From Aeropyrum camini SY1 = JCM 12091 (lineage in GTDB: Archaea > Thermoproteota > Thermoprotei_A > Sulfolobales > Acidilobaceae), in contig NC_022521.1 of assembly GCF_000591035.1 (NCBI RefSeq), positions 1,531,995 to 1,595,994 of the forward strand: 64,000 bases of DNA, in the 5' to 3' direction. The notes under the pieces were generated by a model. The model was not told the origin of the DNA. It searched no databases and was given only the letters and a program-made list of their open reading frames with translations. Position numbers and translations under genes: made by a program. This document shows, in pieces, positions 7,904-16,742 of the stretch (positions are counted from its first letter, which is position 1; each line of letters starts with the position of its first letter).

Positions 7904-9973
7904 CTACCCCAGCTTCTTCGAAAGCCGCGCTACCACATCTAGGGCACTCCACTTGTCCTTCAGCGGCTCGCAGCATACGCCGCCGTGGCAAATGTAGAAC
8001 GTAGGCCTACCGCCCTCCACGGGGGGCATTGAGGCCGCGTACTCTACCAGCCTCCTGAGGTCCTCGGGCCTCGGGCTTATGTGGAGTACCAGGTAGGGGT
8101 TGTATACTCTCTCGAGGACCTCGCCCCTGAAACCCTCGCCAGCCCCCTGGGCGAAGACCTCGACGGCGAGGGGGGCGGTGTTTAGGGTGGCCAGGGCTAG
8201 TGATGCGTGGGCCACTGGATCCTGCTCCAGCCTCGCCGCAACCCTTCTAAGAGCCCTGAGGGCCGCCTCCCTAGCCCTCATCCACCCGGTGGCCCTGTGG
8301 ACTAGTAGAAGCGCGTGGACCGCGGTGCCGTAGGCTCCGGGGTAGGCCGTGTCCTCCACGTCGGCGGGCGTGTCTGGGTTGTGCGGGCCTGGTGGAGAGA
8401 GCCTGAAATACCCTCCCCCGGGGCTCCACAGCAGGTCTATCATATCCTTTACCAGGCTCCTGGCGGTCTCTAGAGCCTCGGATTCTCCCGTCACTGTGTA
8501 GAGGGCTGTGAGCGCGGCGGCGGGATAGGCGTAGTCAGGCAGCATGCCCTCGACGCACTCGGCGTTTCCATAGCAGGCGTGGCTGATCCTGTCTCCGTCC
8601 ATCCTCTCCTCCACGAGCCTCCACAGGGCTCTGGCGGGCTCTAGGACCTGGGGGTCGCGCGTGGCCCAGTAGAGGTGGGCTAGCGCGTGGAGCATCATGC
8701 CGTTCCAGTCTGTTAGAACTTTCCCGTCAACCCTAGGTCTCTCCCTCCCACCCCTAACATTTATGAGGACCTTTCTAGCCTCCCAGAGGACCTCCCAGGC
8801 CCTATCCGGGGTTAACCCCAGCTTCTCAGCAGCCCTCTCCAGCCGCTCCCCCACGTGGAGGAGGTTCCTCCCGGTCCTAGCACCGGTGGCCTCGTCGAAG
8901 ACATTCCCCTCCCGCGAAAGGTTGAAGAGGCCTATGGCCTCGGGCGGGAGGCCGCCGTAGGCCTCCGCCTCCTCCAGGGTGAAGGTGTAGTAGGCCCCCT
9001 CGCCCTCGCTCGTGTCGGCGTCCACGCTCGACGCGAAGCCCCTCCCCGTCCAGAGCCAGGACTTGGCGAATTCTAGTGTGGATAGGGCGAAGTCGAGGTA
9101 TACCCTGTCGCCCGAGGCTATGTAAGCCTCGGTGAGGACCTGGATTATCCACGCCTGGTCGTACAGCATCTTCTCGTAGTGCGGCAGCCTCCAGTCCCTG
9201 GTTATGCTGTACCTGTGGAGCCCGCCCTCGACCAGATCGTATACCCCGCTGAAGAGCATGTGGTCTAGGGTGCCGGTGAGCATGCTTAGGGCTCTCGAAT
9301 CCCCGGTGAGGGAGGCTCTGGCGTGGAGTAGGAGGGCTTGGTGAATGGGGAACTTCATGCCCCTTCCAAAGCCGCCGTAGGCCGGGTCGTAGGCTCCCTC
9401 CAGGGTGGATACAGCCCTCTCCAGCAGGTCCCCGGGCTTGGGTATTCTGCCTGGGGCTAGGGCCAGCTTGTACTGGTCTAGCATGGCGCTGGCCCTCTCA
9501 GCGACCTCCAGGACCTCTGCCCTCCTCTCCCTCCACAGCCTCTCTAGGGATATCGCCAGCGCCACGAGGCTCTCCTTGGGTATGTAGGTGGCGACGTAGA
9601 ACGGCTTACCGTCTGGCGTCAGGACGACGTTGAGCGGCCACCCGCAGCTCCCGCTTGCCAGGGCACAGTACCTCATAAGCATGCTGTCAACGTCCGGCCT
9701 CTCCTCCCTGTCCACCTTTACCATGACGAACACCCTGTTGAGGACATCGGCCACCATTGGGTCTGAGAAGCTCTCCCTCTGCATCACGTGGCACCAGTGG
9801 CAGGAGCTGTAGCCCACGCTGACGAACAGGGGCTTGTCTAGCCTTCTAGCCGTCTCGAAAGCCTCAACACCCCAGGGTCGCCAGTCGACGGGGTCGCAGG
9901 AGTGTTGCCTCAGATACCTGCTCCCCGCCGAGGCCAGCCTGTTTGGCCTCTGGCACTTCGGTTCTCCGGTCAA
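7904..9973 (-). CDS. DUF255 thioredoxin-domain protein (YyaL/SPATA20 family)
   Basis: A 689-residue cytoplasmic protein with an N-terminal thioredoxin-like DUF255 domain followed by an (alpha/alpha)6-barrel like that of N-acylglucosamine epimerases and six-hairpin glycosidases. The family opening is visible (NRLASAGSRYL ... DPVDWRPWG), with a redox CxxC as Cys58-His-Trp-Cys61 in YSSCHWCHVM and SGSCGWPLNVVL further on. The barrel segment contains HYEKMLYDQAW and DWNGMMLHAL, typical of the family. The start is TTG. The family is widespread but its reaction is not established. It converges with the aldo/keto reductase gene across about 47 bp. Confidence 0.9.
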   Translation of the reverse strand: MTGEPKCQRPNRLASAGSRYLRQHSCDPVDWRPWGVEAFETARRLDKPLFVSVGYSSCHWCHVMQRESFSDPMVADVLNRVFVMVKVDREERPDVDSMLMRYCALASGSCGWPLNVVLTPDGKPFYVATYIPKESLVALAISLERLWRERRAEVLEVAERASAMLDQYKLALAPGRIPKPGDLLERAVSTLEGAYDPAYGGFGRGMKFPIHQALLLHARASLTGDSRALSMLTGTLDHMLFSGVYDLVEGGLHRYSITRDWRLPHYEKMLYDQAWIIQVLTEAYIASGDRVYLDFALSTLEFAKSWLWTGRGFASSVDADTSEGEGAYYTFTLEEAEAYGGLPPEAIGLFNLSREGNVFDEATGARTGRNLLHVGERLERAAEKLGLTPDRAWEVLWEARKVLINVRGGRERPRVDGKVLTDWNGMMLHALAHLYWATRDPQVLEPARALWRLVEERMDGDRISHACYGNAECVEGMLPDYAYPAAALTALYTVTGESEALETARSLVKDMIDLLWSPGGGYFRLSPPGPHNPDTPADVEDTAYPGAYGTAVHALLLVHRATGWMRAREAALRALRRVAARLEQDPVAHASLALATLNTAPLAVEVFAQGAGEGFRGEVLERVYNPYLVLHISPRPEDLRRLVEYAASMPPVEGGRPTFYICHGGVCCEPLKDKWSALDVVARLSKKLG

Positions 9974-10038
9974 GGAAGCGGTCTACACCCCTCCAGCCCT
10001 ATAGCATGTTCTACTCGGGCGGATACTTAGGGCGGAGT

Positions 10039-10611
10039 CTATACCCGCCGGCCGAGATAGTCCAGAGTGAGTAGAAGGACAACGACGTCTATCACCACAA
10101 TCCCGTACGCCTCCGCCACAGCGGCGCTGGGCCAGCCAGCAGTCAGGCCTACAAGTATGTAGACGGGGAAGGCCACGAGGGATATCAGGAGGGATGCTAG
10201 GCTTACGCTACTTCGTCGCACCTTGTAGGCTCCGAGCGAGAGTGCTATGAGGGCCATATCCATCTGTACGAAGAACCATGTAGAGACGAACACGTGGGGC
10301 CTGGTCCCCGCCGGGTAGACGCCTATGAGGGAGAGAAAAATACCCGCTGTTAGGAGGAGGCCGGAGCCGAATGCCTCGATCTTGTTGAGGGAGACCTTGT
10401 AGGGGCATAGGGAGTAGAGGACGACCATGAGGCCAACCAGTATCAAGCCATAATTATAGACCCAGGGATACCTTGCAGCCCCGCCGCCGAGATCGCTGAA
10501 GGCATGCTCCGTGAACACGAACCATCCAGAGTTTAAAGCCCAGGAGACACCTATGACAATCCACGCTGCGGCAGCCGCTGCTGGGCCTAGGATGCAGGCG
10601 TGTCGAGCCAA
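10039..10611 (-). CDS. DUF998-family membrane protein
   Basis: A 190-residue membrane protein with six predicted helices and the DUF998 pattern (GVSWALNSGWF, EHAFSDLGG and a YNYGLILVGL segment). Function of the family is unknown. The start is TTG. It is divergent from the DMT transporter gene at 10696, the two start codons being separated by about 84 bp that must hold both promoters. Confidence 0.8.
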   Translation of the reverse strand: MARHACILGPAAAAAAWIVIGVSWALNSGWFVFTEHAFSDLGGGAARYPWVYNYGLILVGLMVVLYSLCPYKVSLNKIEAFGSGLLLTAGIFLSLIGVYPAGTRPHVFVSTWFFVQMDMALIALSLGAYKVRRSSVSLASLLISLVAFPVYILVGLTAGWPSAAVAEAYGIVVIDVVVLLLTLDYLGRRV

Positions 10612-10695
10612 GAAACATCCACCTTCTCCGTGACTTGTCGGCGAAACATGTTAAAGTCTCTACTATAGTCAAGATACTTACCTCTGAGGGGCTCA

Positions 10696-11664
10696 TTGTT
10701 GGGAAGACTATTCTCCACAGGACAATATGGAATCGTGAGGTGGGAGTATGCTGTCCTAGCTATTGCTGTGGCGAACGTATCCACAGCGTCGATACTGGTT
10801 AGGCTCGCTGGCGTCCACGGCTTCGCGGCGGCGACGTGGAGGCTGGTTCTCAGCACGATACTCACCGCCTCCATACTGGCCGCCGCATACGCCCTTGGCT
10901 CCCACAGGAGGCCTAGCCTCCCACAAGGCATGGACCTTCTACTGTCTATAGCCTCCGGCACAGCCCTCGCCCTTCACTTCGACCTCTGGATGGCCAGCCT
11001 TTTCCACATGAGCGTCGCCATGAGCGTCACCGTGGTCGACAGCTACCCGGCTGTCCTAGCCCTTGTCGGCTACCGGGTGTTCAGGGAAAGGTACACCCCG
11101 CTACAGCTCCTAGGCGCTTTTGCCGCTATGGCGGGAGTCGCGGGTATAGCCTTCTACTCGAGCCATGGGGCGAGCTCGCCCCCGGGAGGCGACCCGCTGA
11201 AGGGGTTTCTGCTGGCCTTCGCCGGGATGCTGGCGGTGGCAGCCTACTTCTCGATAGGTAAGGGTCTCAGGCAGAGGTACACCACCCTAGAGTATACCCT
11301 CCCAGTCTACGGCTCCGCAGCCCTGGTGAGCGCCCTACTAACGATCCTAGTTGTCAAGGCGCCCCTCACAGGCTACAATGAAGAGGTCTACCTCTACCTA
11401 GCCCTCCTAGCACTACTCCCCATGCTGGGCGGGCACACCCTGATAAACCTTCTCCTACGCAGGCTCAGCCTCCTAGCAGCTACTGTCCCCATTTTGGGCG
11501 AGCCGGTGGGGGCGGCGGCGCTGGCGTGGATTATACTGGGTGAGAAGCTTGAGATTGTCGAGGCACTGCTCATGGCCATTGTCCTTATGGGCATCGGCCT
11601 CGTACTCTACGAGGAAAATAGGGTTAAAGTTGAAGGCTCGGCTGGCTCTAGCACTCAAGGGTAG
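10696..11664 (+). CDS. DMT-superfamily (EamA) transporter
   Basis: A membrane protein of up to 322 residues with ten hydrophobic helices arranged as two EamA repeats, the fold of drug/metabolite transporters. A Pro-Val/Glu-Pro-Val element (LGEPVGAAALAW) precedes the last helices as in other members. The listed TTG at 10696 gives 13 extra polar residues before the first helix; GTG 10735 (reading VRWEYAVLAIAV) is an equally good or better start. Substrate is unknown: family members export amino acids, nucleobases or other metabolites. Confidence 0.82.
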   Translation: MLGRLFSTGQYGIVRWEYAVLAIAVANVSTASILVRLAGVHGFAAATWRLVLSTILTASILAAAYALGSHRRPSLPQGMDLLLSIASGTALALHFDLWMASLFHMSVAMSVTVVDSYPAVLALVGYRVFRERYTPLQLLGAFAAMAGVAGIAFYSSHGASSPPGGDPLKGFLLAFAGMLAVAAYFSIGKGLRQRYTTLEYTLPVYGSAALVSALLTILVVKAPLTGYNEEVYLYLALLALLPMLGGHTLINLLLRRLSLLAATVPILGEPVGAAALAWIILGEKLEIVEALLMAIVLMGIGLVLYEENRVKVEGSAGSSTQG

Positions 11665-11734
11665 GTGAGCTGATAGCATAATTAGCTTGTGTACCATAAA
11701 ACTATGTCTCTGGGCCTTTGGGGGTTGCAACTGT

Positions 11735-12613
11735 TTGTGCAGGCTTCTAGCTGGCTATGCCTGGAGCCCCGAGGGGGCTAGGCTCCTGGGCAGGCTCGCC
11801 TCTCTTGTTGCCAGCGCCGCGGAATATGATCCGTACCTGGATCGCATCCATGATGATGCGAGGCACTGTCATGGATACGGTTTCATACTTCTGAGTAGGA
11901 AGGGTGAGGAGGGCTGGTTTGCCGTTTATGAAAGATTCGACGCCTATGGGGGGCCGTCTGACGACTGTTCCGAGAACCTCGAGGGGCTACGGCGCGCTGC
12001 GAGTAGGGTTGGGAGGCTTCTTGAAGATGCTGGCGAGGCCTTCCTCATAATCCATGCACGCCGCGCCAGTAGGGGTTCGCCGCGTGGCACTGCGAATGCC
12101 CACCCGTTCGCTGTTAAGGCTGTTATGAGGGATGGCGTTATGGAGTTCTACCTGGCTCACAACGGGTCCTTGGAGAAGTCTAGCCTAGCCGCCTCTCTCG
12201 GGGTTAGGGCGGAGGGATACACCGACTCACACCTACTAGCGCTTTCTATAGCCAGGGAGGCGGAGCTGACTGGCGAGGACCTCAGCGGGCTTCTAGCAAA
12301 ACATTATGAACACGTGAAGACGGCCTACAACATAGCGGTTCTCACCCTGAAGGACTCGGCAGGAAGGCTTGAGCCCGCCTTATACCTGGCGGCGGGGAGC
12401 CGGGATGACTTGGGGGAGGAGGTGAAGAGGTACTACCAGCACTTTATATTCGAAGACTCAGGGGCGGCAGGAATGGCCTCCTCCACCGTATACCACCTGG
12501 CATTGAGGGAGGGCGTTGCTGGAAGGCTTGGAACCAGCTTCAGCCCCGCAGGCGGAGGTGTCTATAGAATCGCGCCTCAAGCTAGAGGGGTTGAAAGGCT
12601 CAGGAACCTATAG
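11735..12613 (+). CDS. Class II glutamine amidotransferase-like protein
   Basis: An Ntn-type glutamine amidotransferase domain protein of 292 residues. I place the start at the TTG at 11735 rather than the upstream ATG at 11687. This makes the protein begin Met-Cys-Arg-Leu-Leu-Ala, so Cys2 becomes the N-terminal nucleophile after Met removal, as in all class II amidotransferases. The other family elements are present: HARRASRG (Arg binding the glutamine carboxylate), NAHPF, LAHNGSL and the YTDSHLLA acid. There is no synthetase domain, so it resembles YafJ/EgtC-like stand-alone amidotransferases that release ammonia or hydrolyse amides. The acceptor substrate is unknown. Confidence 0.82.
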   Translation: MCRLLAGYAWSPEGARLLGRLASLVASAAEYDPYLDRIHDDARHCHGYGFILLSRKGEEGWFAVYERFDAYGGPSDDCSENLEGLRRAASRVGRLLEDAGEAFLIIHARRASRGSPRGTANAHPFAVKAVMRDGVMEFYLAHNGSLEKSSLAASLGVRAEGYTDSHLLALSIAREAELTGEDLSGLLAKHYEHVKTAYNIAVLTLKDSAGRLEPALYLAAGSRDDLGEEVKRYYQHFIFEDSGAAGMASSTVYHLALREGVAGRLGTSFSPAGGGVYRIAPQARGVERLRNL

Positions 12614-12740
12614 GCGAGACTCAGGCCTGCCTTACATGCATTAGGATGCTAGAAAAACTCTAGCCAGCTGCGAAACTACGTATATACTGAGGGCCAGCTT
12701 AACCCTGCACAGTATGTGTACAGCTTGGTAGCGTGATAGG

Positions 12741-13208
12741 GTGTCGCCTATGACGGGTAAGGTTGAGGAGTGGATCAAAGCCAGAGGCCTAAGCTGGAGG
12801 CTCCTTGAGATGCCCGGCTCTACCCGTACGGTAGCTGAGGCCGCCAGATGGGTGGGTGTGGACGAGTCCAATATTGTGAAGACTCTCATAGCGCTTGACA
12901 GCGAGGGCAACGCTTATGCCGTTATAGTCCCGGGGGGCAGGAGGCTCAGCCTGAGGAAGCTGGGGTGGCTGGTGGGCAAGCCCGTCAGGCTAGCGAGGCC
13001 GGGGGAGGTCCTGGAGTTGACAGGCTATCCCGTAGGCGGCGTCCCCCCGGTAGCTCTCCCCCAGGGCATTGTTGTCGTGGTTGACTCTTCCCTTCTTAAC
13101 AGGGAGAGGGTGTACGGAGGAGGGGGCAGTGTAAACACCCTTCTAGAATTCAACCCCAAAGAGCTTGTAGAAGCCGTTGGGGCTGTGGTGGGGGACGTTT
13201 CAGAGTAG
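12741..13208 (+). CDS. YbaK/ProX-type aminoacyl-tRNA editing protein
   Basis: A 155-residue YbaK/EbsC domain protein. Family members hydrolyse mischarged aminoacyl-tRNAs such as Cys- or Ala-tRNA(Pro) in trans. The catalytic Lys is present in SNIVKTLIAL (Lys47), along with VIVPGGRRLSLRKLG, the domain's central region, and PVGGVPPVAL, the conserved GG-P substrate loop. The start is GTG 12741. It stands between the amidotransferase gene and a small unknown ORF on the same strand. Confidence 0.88.
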   Translation: MSPMTGKVEEWIKARGLSWRLLEMPGSTRTVAEAARWVGVDESNIVKTLIALDSEGNAYAVIVPGGRRLSLRKLGWLVGKPVRLARPGEVLELTGYPVGGVPPVALPQGIVVVVDSSLLNRERVYGGGGSVNTLLEFNPKELVEAVGAVVGDVSE

Positions 13209-13241
13209 CCCGGGGCAAACCCGGCTCGGAGGGTCAGGGCA

Positions 13242-13565
13242 TTGTCATGGATTGACGTGTACAGGAGTATCTGGAGGCTCGCTGCCAGGAGGGGTGGGAG
13301 GATCGGCGACGCCTTTCTATCTGAGGTGGAGTCGTATCTTGTTGAGGCGCTCCATGTGCTTGAGGGCTGGAGACCAGACCCGGCGGACTGCAAGTGGCTG
13401 CCTAGTCTAGCGAGGGAATTGAGGATTCTATCAAGAGTTCTATCTTCTGATGTTCTGCTAGAGGCTAGGGAGTATGGTCTTGATCGGGAGAGGGTGGCAA
13501 GCGTGTTGAGCCTCCTTAAGAGGCTTGAGGCCGAGTCGGCTAGAATAGACTCGCTGTGTAAGTGA
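13242..13565 (+). CDS. Hypothetical protein, helical, 107 aa
   Basis: A small soluble protein, mostly predicted alpha helix with many Leu, Arg and Glu residues and no recognised motif. The TTG start at 13242 has a good ribosome-binding site (GGAGGG about 10 bases upstream). It follows the YbaK gene by 33 bp on the same strand, so it is probably co-transcribed. Function not recognised. Confidence 0.65.
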   Translation: MSWIDVYRSIWRLAARRGGRIGDAFLSEVESYLVEALHVLEGWRPDPADCKWLPSLARELRILSRVLSSDVLLEAREYGLDRERVASVLSLLKRLEAESARIDSLCK

Positions 13566-13584
13566 TGGAGGGAGGGTGGGTCTG

Positions 13585-15447
13585 CTAGATAAGTACGAGT
13601 ATGGCTAGCCCTATAGCGATTGCCGCCAGTCTAATCAGGATGTGGAACCCCCCGCTTAGCCCCGCCACAACCGCTATAGTGGCTGCGAGCACCTTAAACG
13701 CAGGTATGAGCTGGGGTAGGCCTGGCTCTGCTACAAGGCCCGGCTCCAGCAGAACTCCAACCATCACCGTGAATAGGGGTATGGCGAATCTCAATGCCTC
13801 CAGCATGGTTTCTACAAACCCTGAACCGGCTATCCTGCTTGTAACGGCGGCCGTCACACTGGTTGGGGGGCTGAGCTCGCTCATAACTCCGAGTAGGAAA
13901 GCGTAGAAGTGGACCGCCCAGGGGTTAAACCCGGCTTGAAGCATGTAGGGGCCTATAACGACCACGGTCAATATGTAGGTAACCACTGGCGGGAGGCCGA
14001 GGCCTACTAGGTAGCCGAAGACGAACGCTAGGGCGACCAGTAGGAGCTTGTTCCCGGCGCCCACTTCGAGGAGCAGGAAGCCGACTCTCGTGGGAACTCC
14101 TGTTATAGTCATCAGCCCGGTCATCACGCCCAGGGCCGCTAGGAGTATGGTGATGTCTGCGACGAAGCCGGAGAATATCTTGAGGGCCTCTGCAAGCCTC
14201 CCGAGGATTCTACCAGCCCTGTCCCTAAGGCCACTCCCGGCGGCCCCTTCAGAAGCGGCTAGTAAAGCCAATAGTAGGATGGATGACTGTAGGGCAGCGT
14301 AGGCGGGGTACTCCCTCTTCAGCCCCATAAGAATAATCAGGAGGAGTATTGAGGCCACCAGGCTAGAAGCCTTGTACACCTCTAGCTTGCCGTACTCCAG
14401 CTTCAAGGTTGTGGAGCCCGCTAGAAAGGCTCTAGATGCTAGATAGACCGCCAGGGCAAGCCCTATATAGTATATGAGAGCTGGCGCCCAGCCCCTGGCC
14501 ACCACGTCGAAGTAGGACACTCCAAGATAGTCGGCCATCACGAAGGCGCTTATACCCATTATCGGGGGCATAAGCTGGCCTCCAATGCTCGACGCCGTCT
14601 CTATCGCTGCAGCCTTTACCGGGGGCATGCCAGCCCTCTTCATCAGCGGTATCGTTATACTACCCGTGGATGCCGCGTTAGCCGCCCCACTTCCGCTGAC
14701 CATCGCAATAATCATGCTGCCTACAACAGCAGCCTGTGGAAGGAGCCTAGGCCTAGAGCCGAGGACCCCTATTACAAGGCGTATTACACTGTCTACGGCA
14801 CCGAAGGCCTGAGCTATGCTTATGAAAAGCATGAACGCCCCTATAAGGGTGAGGGCGAGCTGGGGAAGCTTCTCGAATACGCCCGTCTCGAATTCTACGC
14901 TCATAGCGGTGATTATCCGCTCCAACCTTATTCCGGGGTGGTCGAACGGGTAGGGGGCCCAGCTCCCGTTTAGTGTGTAGAGGAATAGGAGTGCGTTGAG
15001 TATGAATATCGCCCTGTATTTCAGGAGGACTGCAAACATAACCATGGAGAAGGCGATCCCGCCTATTATGATGTCGAGGGTGTTGTATGACCCTAGCCTA
15101 ACAGTGTTCAGCTCTCTGAACTCGGCTGTTATATAGCCTGAGACGGTGAGGGCGGCTAGCAGGCTGAGGACAACTATTCCGGCGTTGAGGGCTCTCGGTA
15201 GCCTGGCTACAGGCCCGCCTTTCAAATAGAGGGATAGGAGGGTTAGAAACACTGTGTAGGGGACCATAACTGTAGCTAGGAGAATCGGCCCGCCAAGCCC
15301 TGTGTAGTAGTAGTATAGGAGGGCTACTGTAAAAAACAGGGAAGCTACAAGATAGAGGTCCTCGGCCCGCGGCTTTCCCAGCCTCAAAGCGGTGTATGCA
15401 CCCTCTCTGAGCGAGTTTCTCTCTAGGAGGAGCCCGCTATTCTCCAC
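13585..15447 (-). CDS. TRAP transporter permease, fused 4TM/12TM type (TAXI system)
   Basis: A 620-residue membrane protein joining the small (DctQ-like) and large (DctM-like) subunits of a tripartite ATP-independent periplasmic transporter. It has at least 15 hydrophobic helices. DctM-type motifs are seen, such as GSGAANAASTGSITIPLMKRAGMPP near residue 255 (the conserved glycine-rich substrate loop), GGQLMPPIMGISAF and GLGLPPVVTYI. Uptake is expected to be sodium- or proton-driven. The GTG start overlaps the end of the receptor gene by 25 bp, so the receptor and channel genes are coupled. Likely substrates are dicarboxylates or glutamate-like acids (inference). Confidence 0.92.
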   Translation of the reverse strand: MENSGLLLERNSLREGAYTALRLGKPRAEDLYLVASLFFTVALLYYYYTGLGGPILLATVMVPYTVFLTLLSLYLKGGPVARLPRALNAGIVVLSLLAALTVSGYITAEFRELNTVRLGSYNTLDIIIGGIAFSMVMFAVLLKYRAIFILNALLFLYTLNGSWAPYPFDHPGIRLERIITAMSVEFETGVFEKLPQLALTLIGAFMLFISIAQAFGAVDSVIRLVIGVLGSRPRLLPQAAVVGSMIIAMVSGSGAANAASTGSITIPLMKRAGMPPVKAAAIETASSIGGQLMPPIMGISAFVMADYLGVSYFDVVARGWAPALIYYIGLALAVYLASRAFLAGSTTLKLEYGKLEVYKASSLVASILLLIILMGLKREYPAYAALQSSILLLALLAASEGAAGSGLRDRAGRILGRLAEALKIFSGFVADITILLAALGVMTGLMTITGVPTRVGFLLLEVGAGNKLLLVALAFVFGYLVGLGLPPVVTYILTVVVIGPYMLQAGFNPWAVHFYAFLLGVMSELSPPTSVTAAVTSRIAGSGFVETMLEALRFAIPLFTVMVGVLLEPGLVAEPGLPQLIPAFKVLAATIAVVAGLSGGFHILIRLAAIAIGLAILVLI

Positions 15448-16546
15448 TCGTCCTTCCAGGCCCCCATCTCCTTCAGGAACTTGGCGAGTCCTGGATGGAC
15501 AGGGACTAGATCTGCCAGCGAGTCTATAGCCTGAACCTGGAATCCCACGAAGTCGTTTTTGAGCTGGCTGAACGCGGGGTCGAGGCTCGCAAGCTCGTCT
15601 ATGTTCTCGTACGTCGCCTTAACAATCTTATAGACTATATCTTCGCTGAGGTTCAGGCCCGTATGGAACCCGTAGAATATCCTGACACCCACAAACTCGT
15701 CAACACCCACCGGCTCTGGGAAGGCATTTGCGGACACCCTGGCGACAGGTATGCCAGCCTGCTCCAGCTTCTGAACTTCCTCTGGACACGGGTTTACGAC
15801 CACTAGGTCTATCTGGGCCAGCATGTTCTGTATCCACGGCGCGACACTCCTCTCACCCGTCACATAAACACCTGTGGCTACTATGTCTCCCCTGCTGAGG
15901 CTGGTTGCAACGGCCTCTAGATCAAGCTCTTTATGCTCGTACTTTATACCAAGGGTGTCCAGAGCCTTCCTCAACGCCGTTCCCGTATCCCAGCCCAGTG
16001 GTAGCGTGAATATTGTCTTACCGTCTAAGTCGCTCCAGCATTTGAACTCCCCCGCCTTATCCTTGGGCACGGCGAGGCCTATGTCTATAGTGAAGACCCA
16101 TAGGGTTTGTACAGGCAGCCTATCCGCCTTGAACCCCTCGAACCTCCCGGTGCCAGTGTACATCTCTCTGAACGCTATATCCGCCCCGTAGGCCCCGTCG
16201 AGATCGCCTGTGGCGAACCCTTTCATGCTGGCTATGGCGCCGGACTGGGGCTCAACAACTATCTCTATCTCCGGGGTATCTCACGGTTTAGGACCTGGGC
16301 CAGAGTTGTTAATGCTTTATACCCGCTGGAGCCTACCCTGGAAGTACCCCACCGAATAACCGTCTTCTCTCCTGTGGGAGAGGTCTCGGTGGCTTTCCCC
16401 GTACCCGTCTCTGTGGCCGTGGGCTGCTGCTCAGCCCCGCCTCCCCCCAGTAGCATGTACCCCGCTATCAGGATTACTAAAATAACCACTGCAGCCGCGG
16501 CCGCCATCACTAAAGTCCTGTTCTGGGCCAATTTACCACCTTCCAC
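15423..16546 (-). pseudogene. TAXI-family TRAP solute receptor, one frame break
   Basis: Extracytoplasmic substrate-binding protein of the TRAP transporter. The N-terminal part (16265-16546) has a membrane anchor or signal helix, a Thr/Glu-rich linker and then IRWGTSRVGSSGYKALTTLA, the conserved beginning of TAXI receptors. The frame then stops. One extra base in the run at 16273-16276 (C run on the coding strand) restores VEPQSGAIASMKGFATGDLD and the rest of a normal receptor to 15423. A TATA-like TTTTATACA at 16567-16575 predicts a transcript start at about 16544, so the message is leaderless from the GTG at 16546 or starts at the TTG at 16531. The coupling with the permease gene is intact. 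Confidence 0.8.
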
Positions 16547-16566
16547 GCCTACACAGGTTCTACATG

Positions 16567-16575
16567 TATAAAACT
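16567..16575 (-). promoter_or_regulatory. TATA box of the TAXI-TRAP operon
   Basis: The minus strand reads TTTTATACA about 21-29 bases before the receptor start. This is the usual archaeal TATA spacing for a leaderless or very short-leader transcript. Confidence 0.5.
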
Positions 16576-16742
16576 ATTGAAATATCTTGTTATTAAATCG
16601 ACATATAGTGTCTGGGCTAATAAGGTTAAGAAACATATCCTCCAAACCATAGCCTCAAAGATGTGGGAAAATTAAGGATGGGGAAAGGAGAATTAGGGGT
16701 TAAAAAGCTTAGAGAAAATTTTGTTTAGGGGTGTGAGTACGG

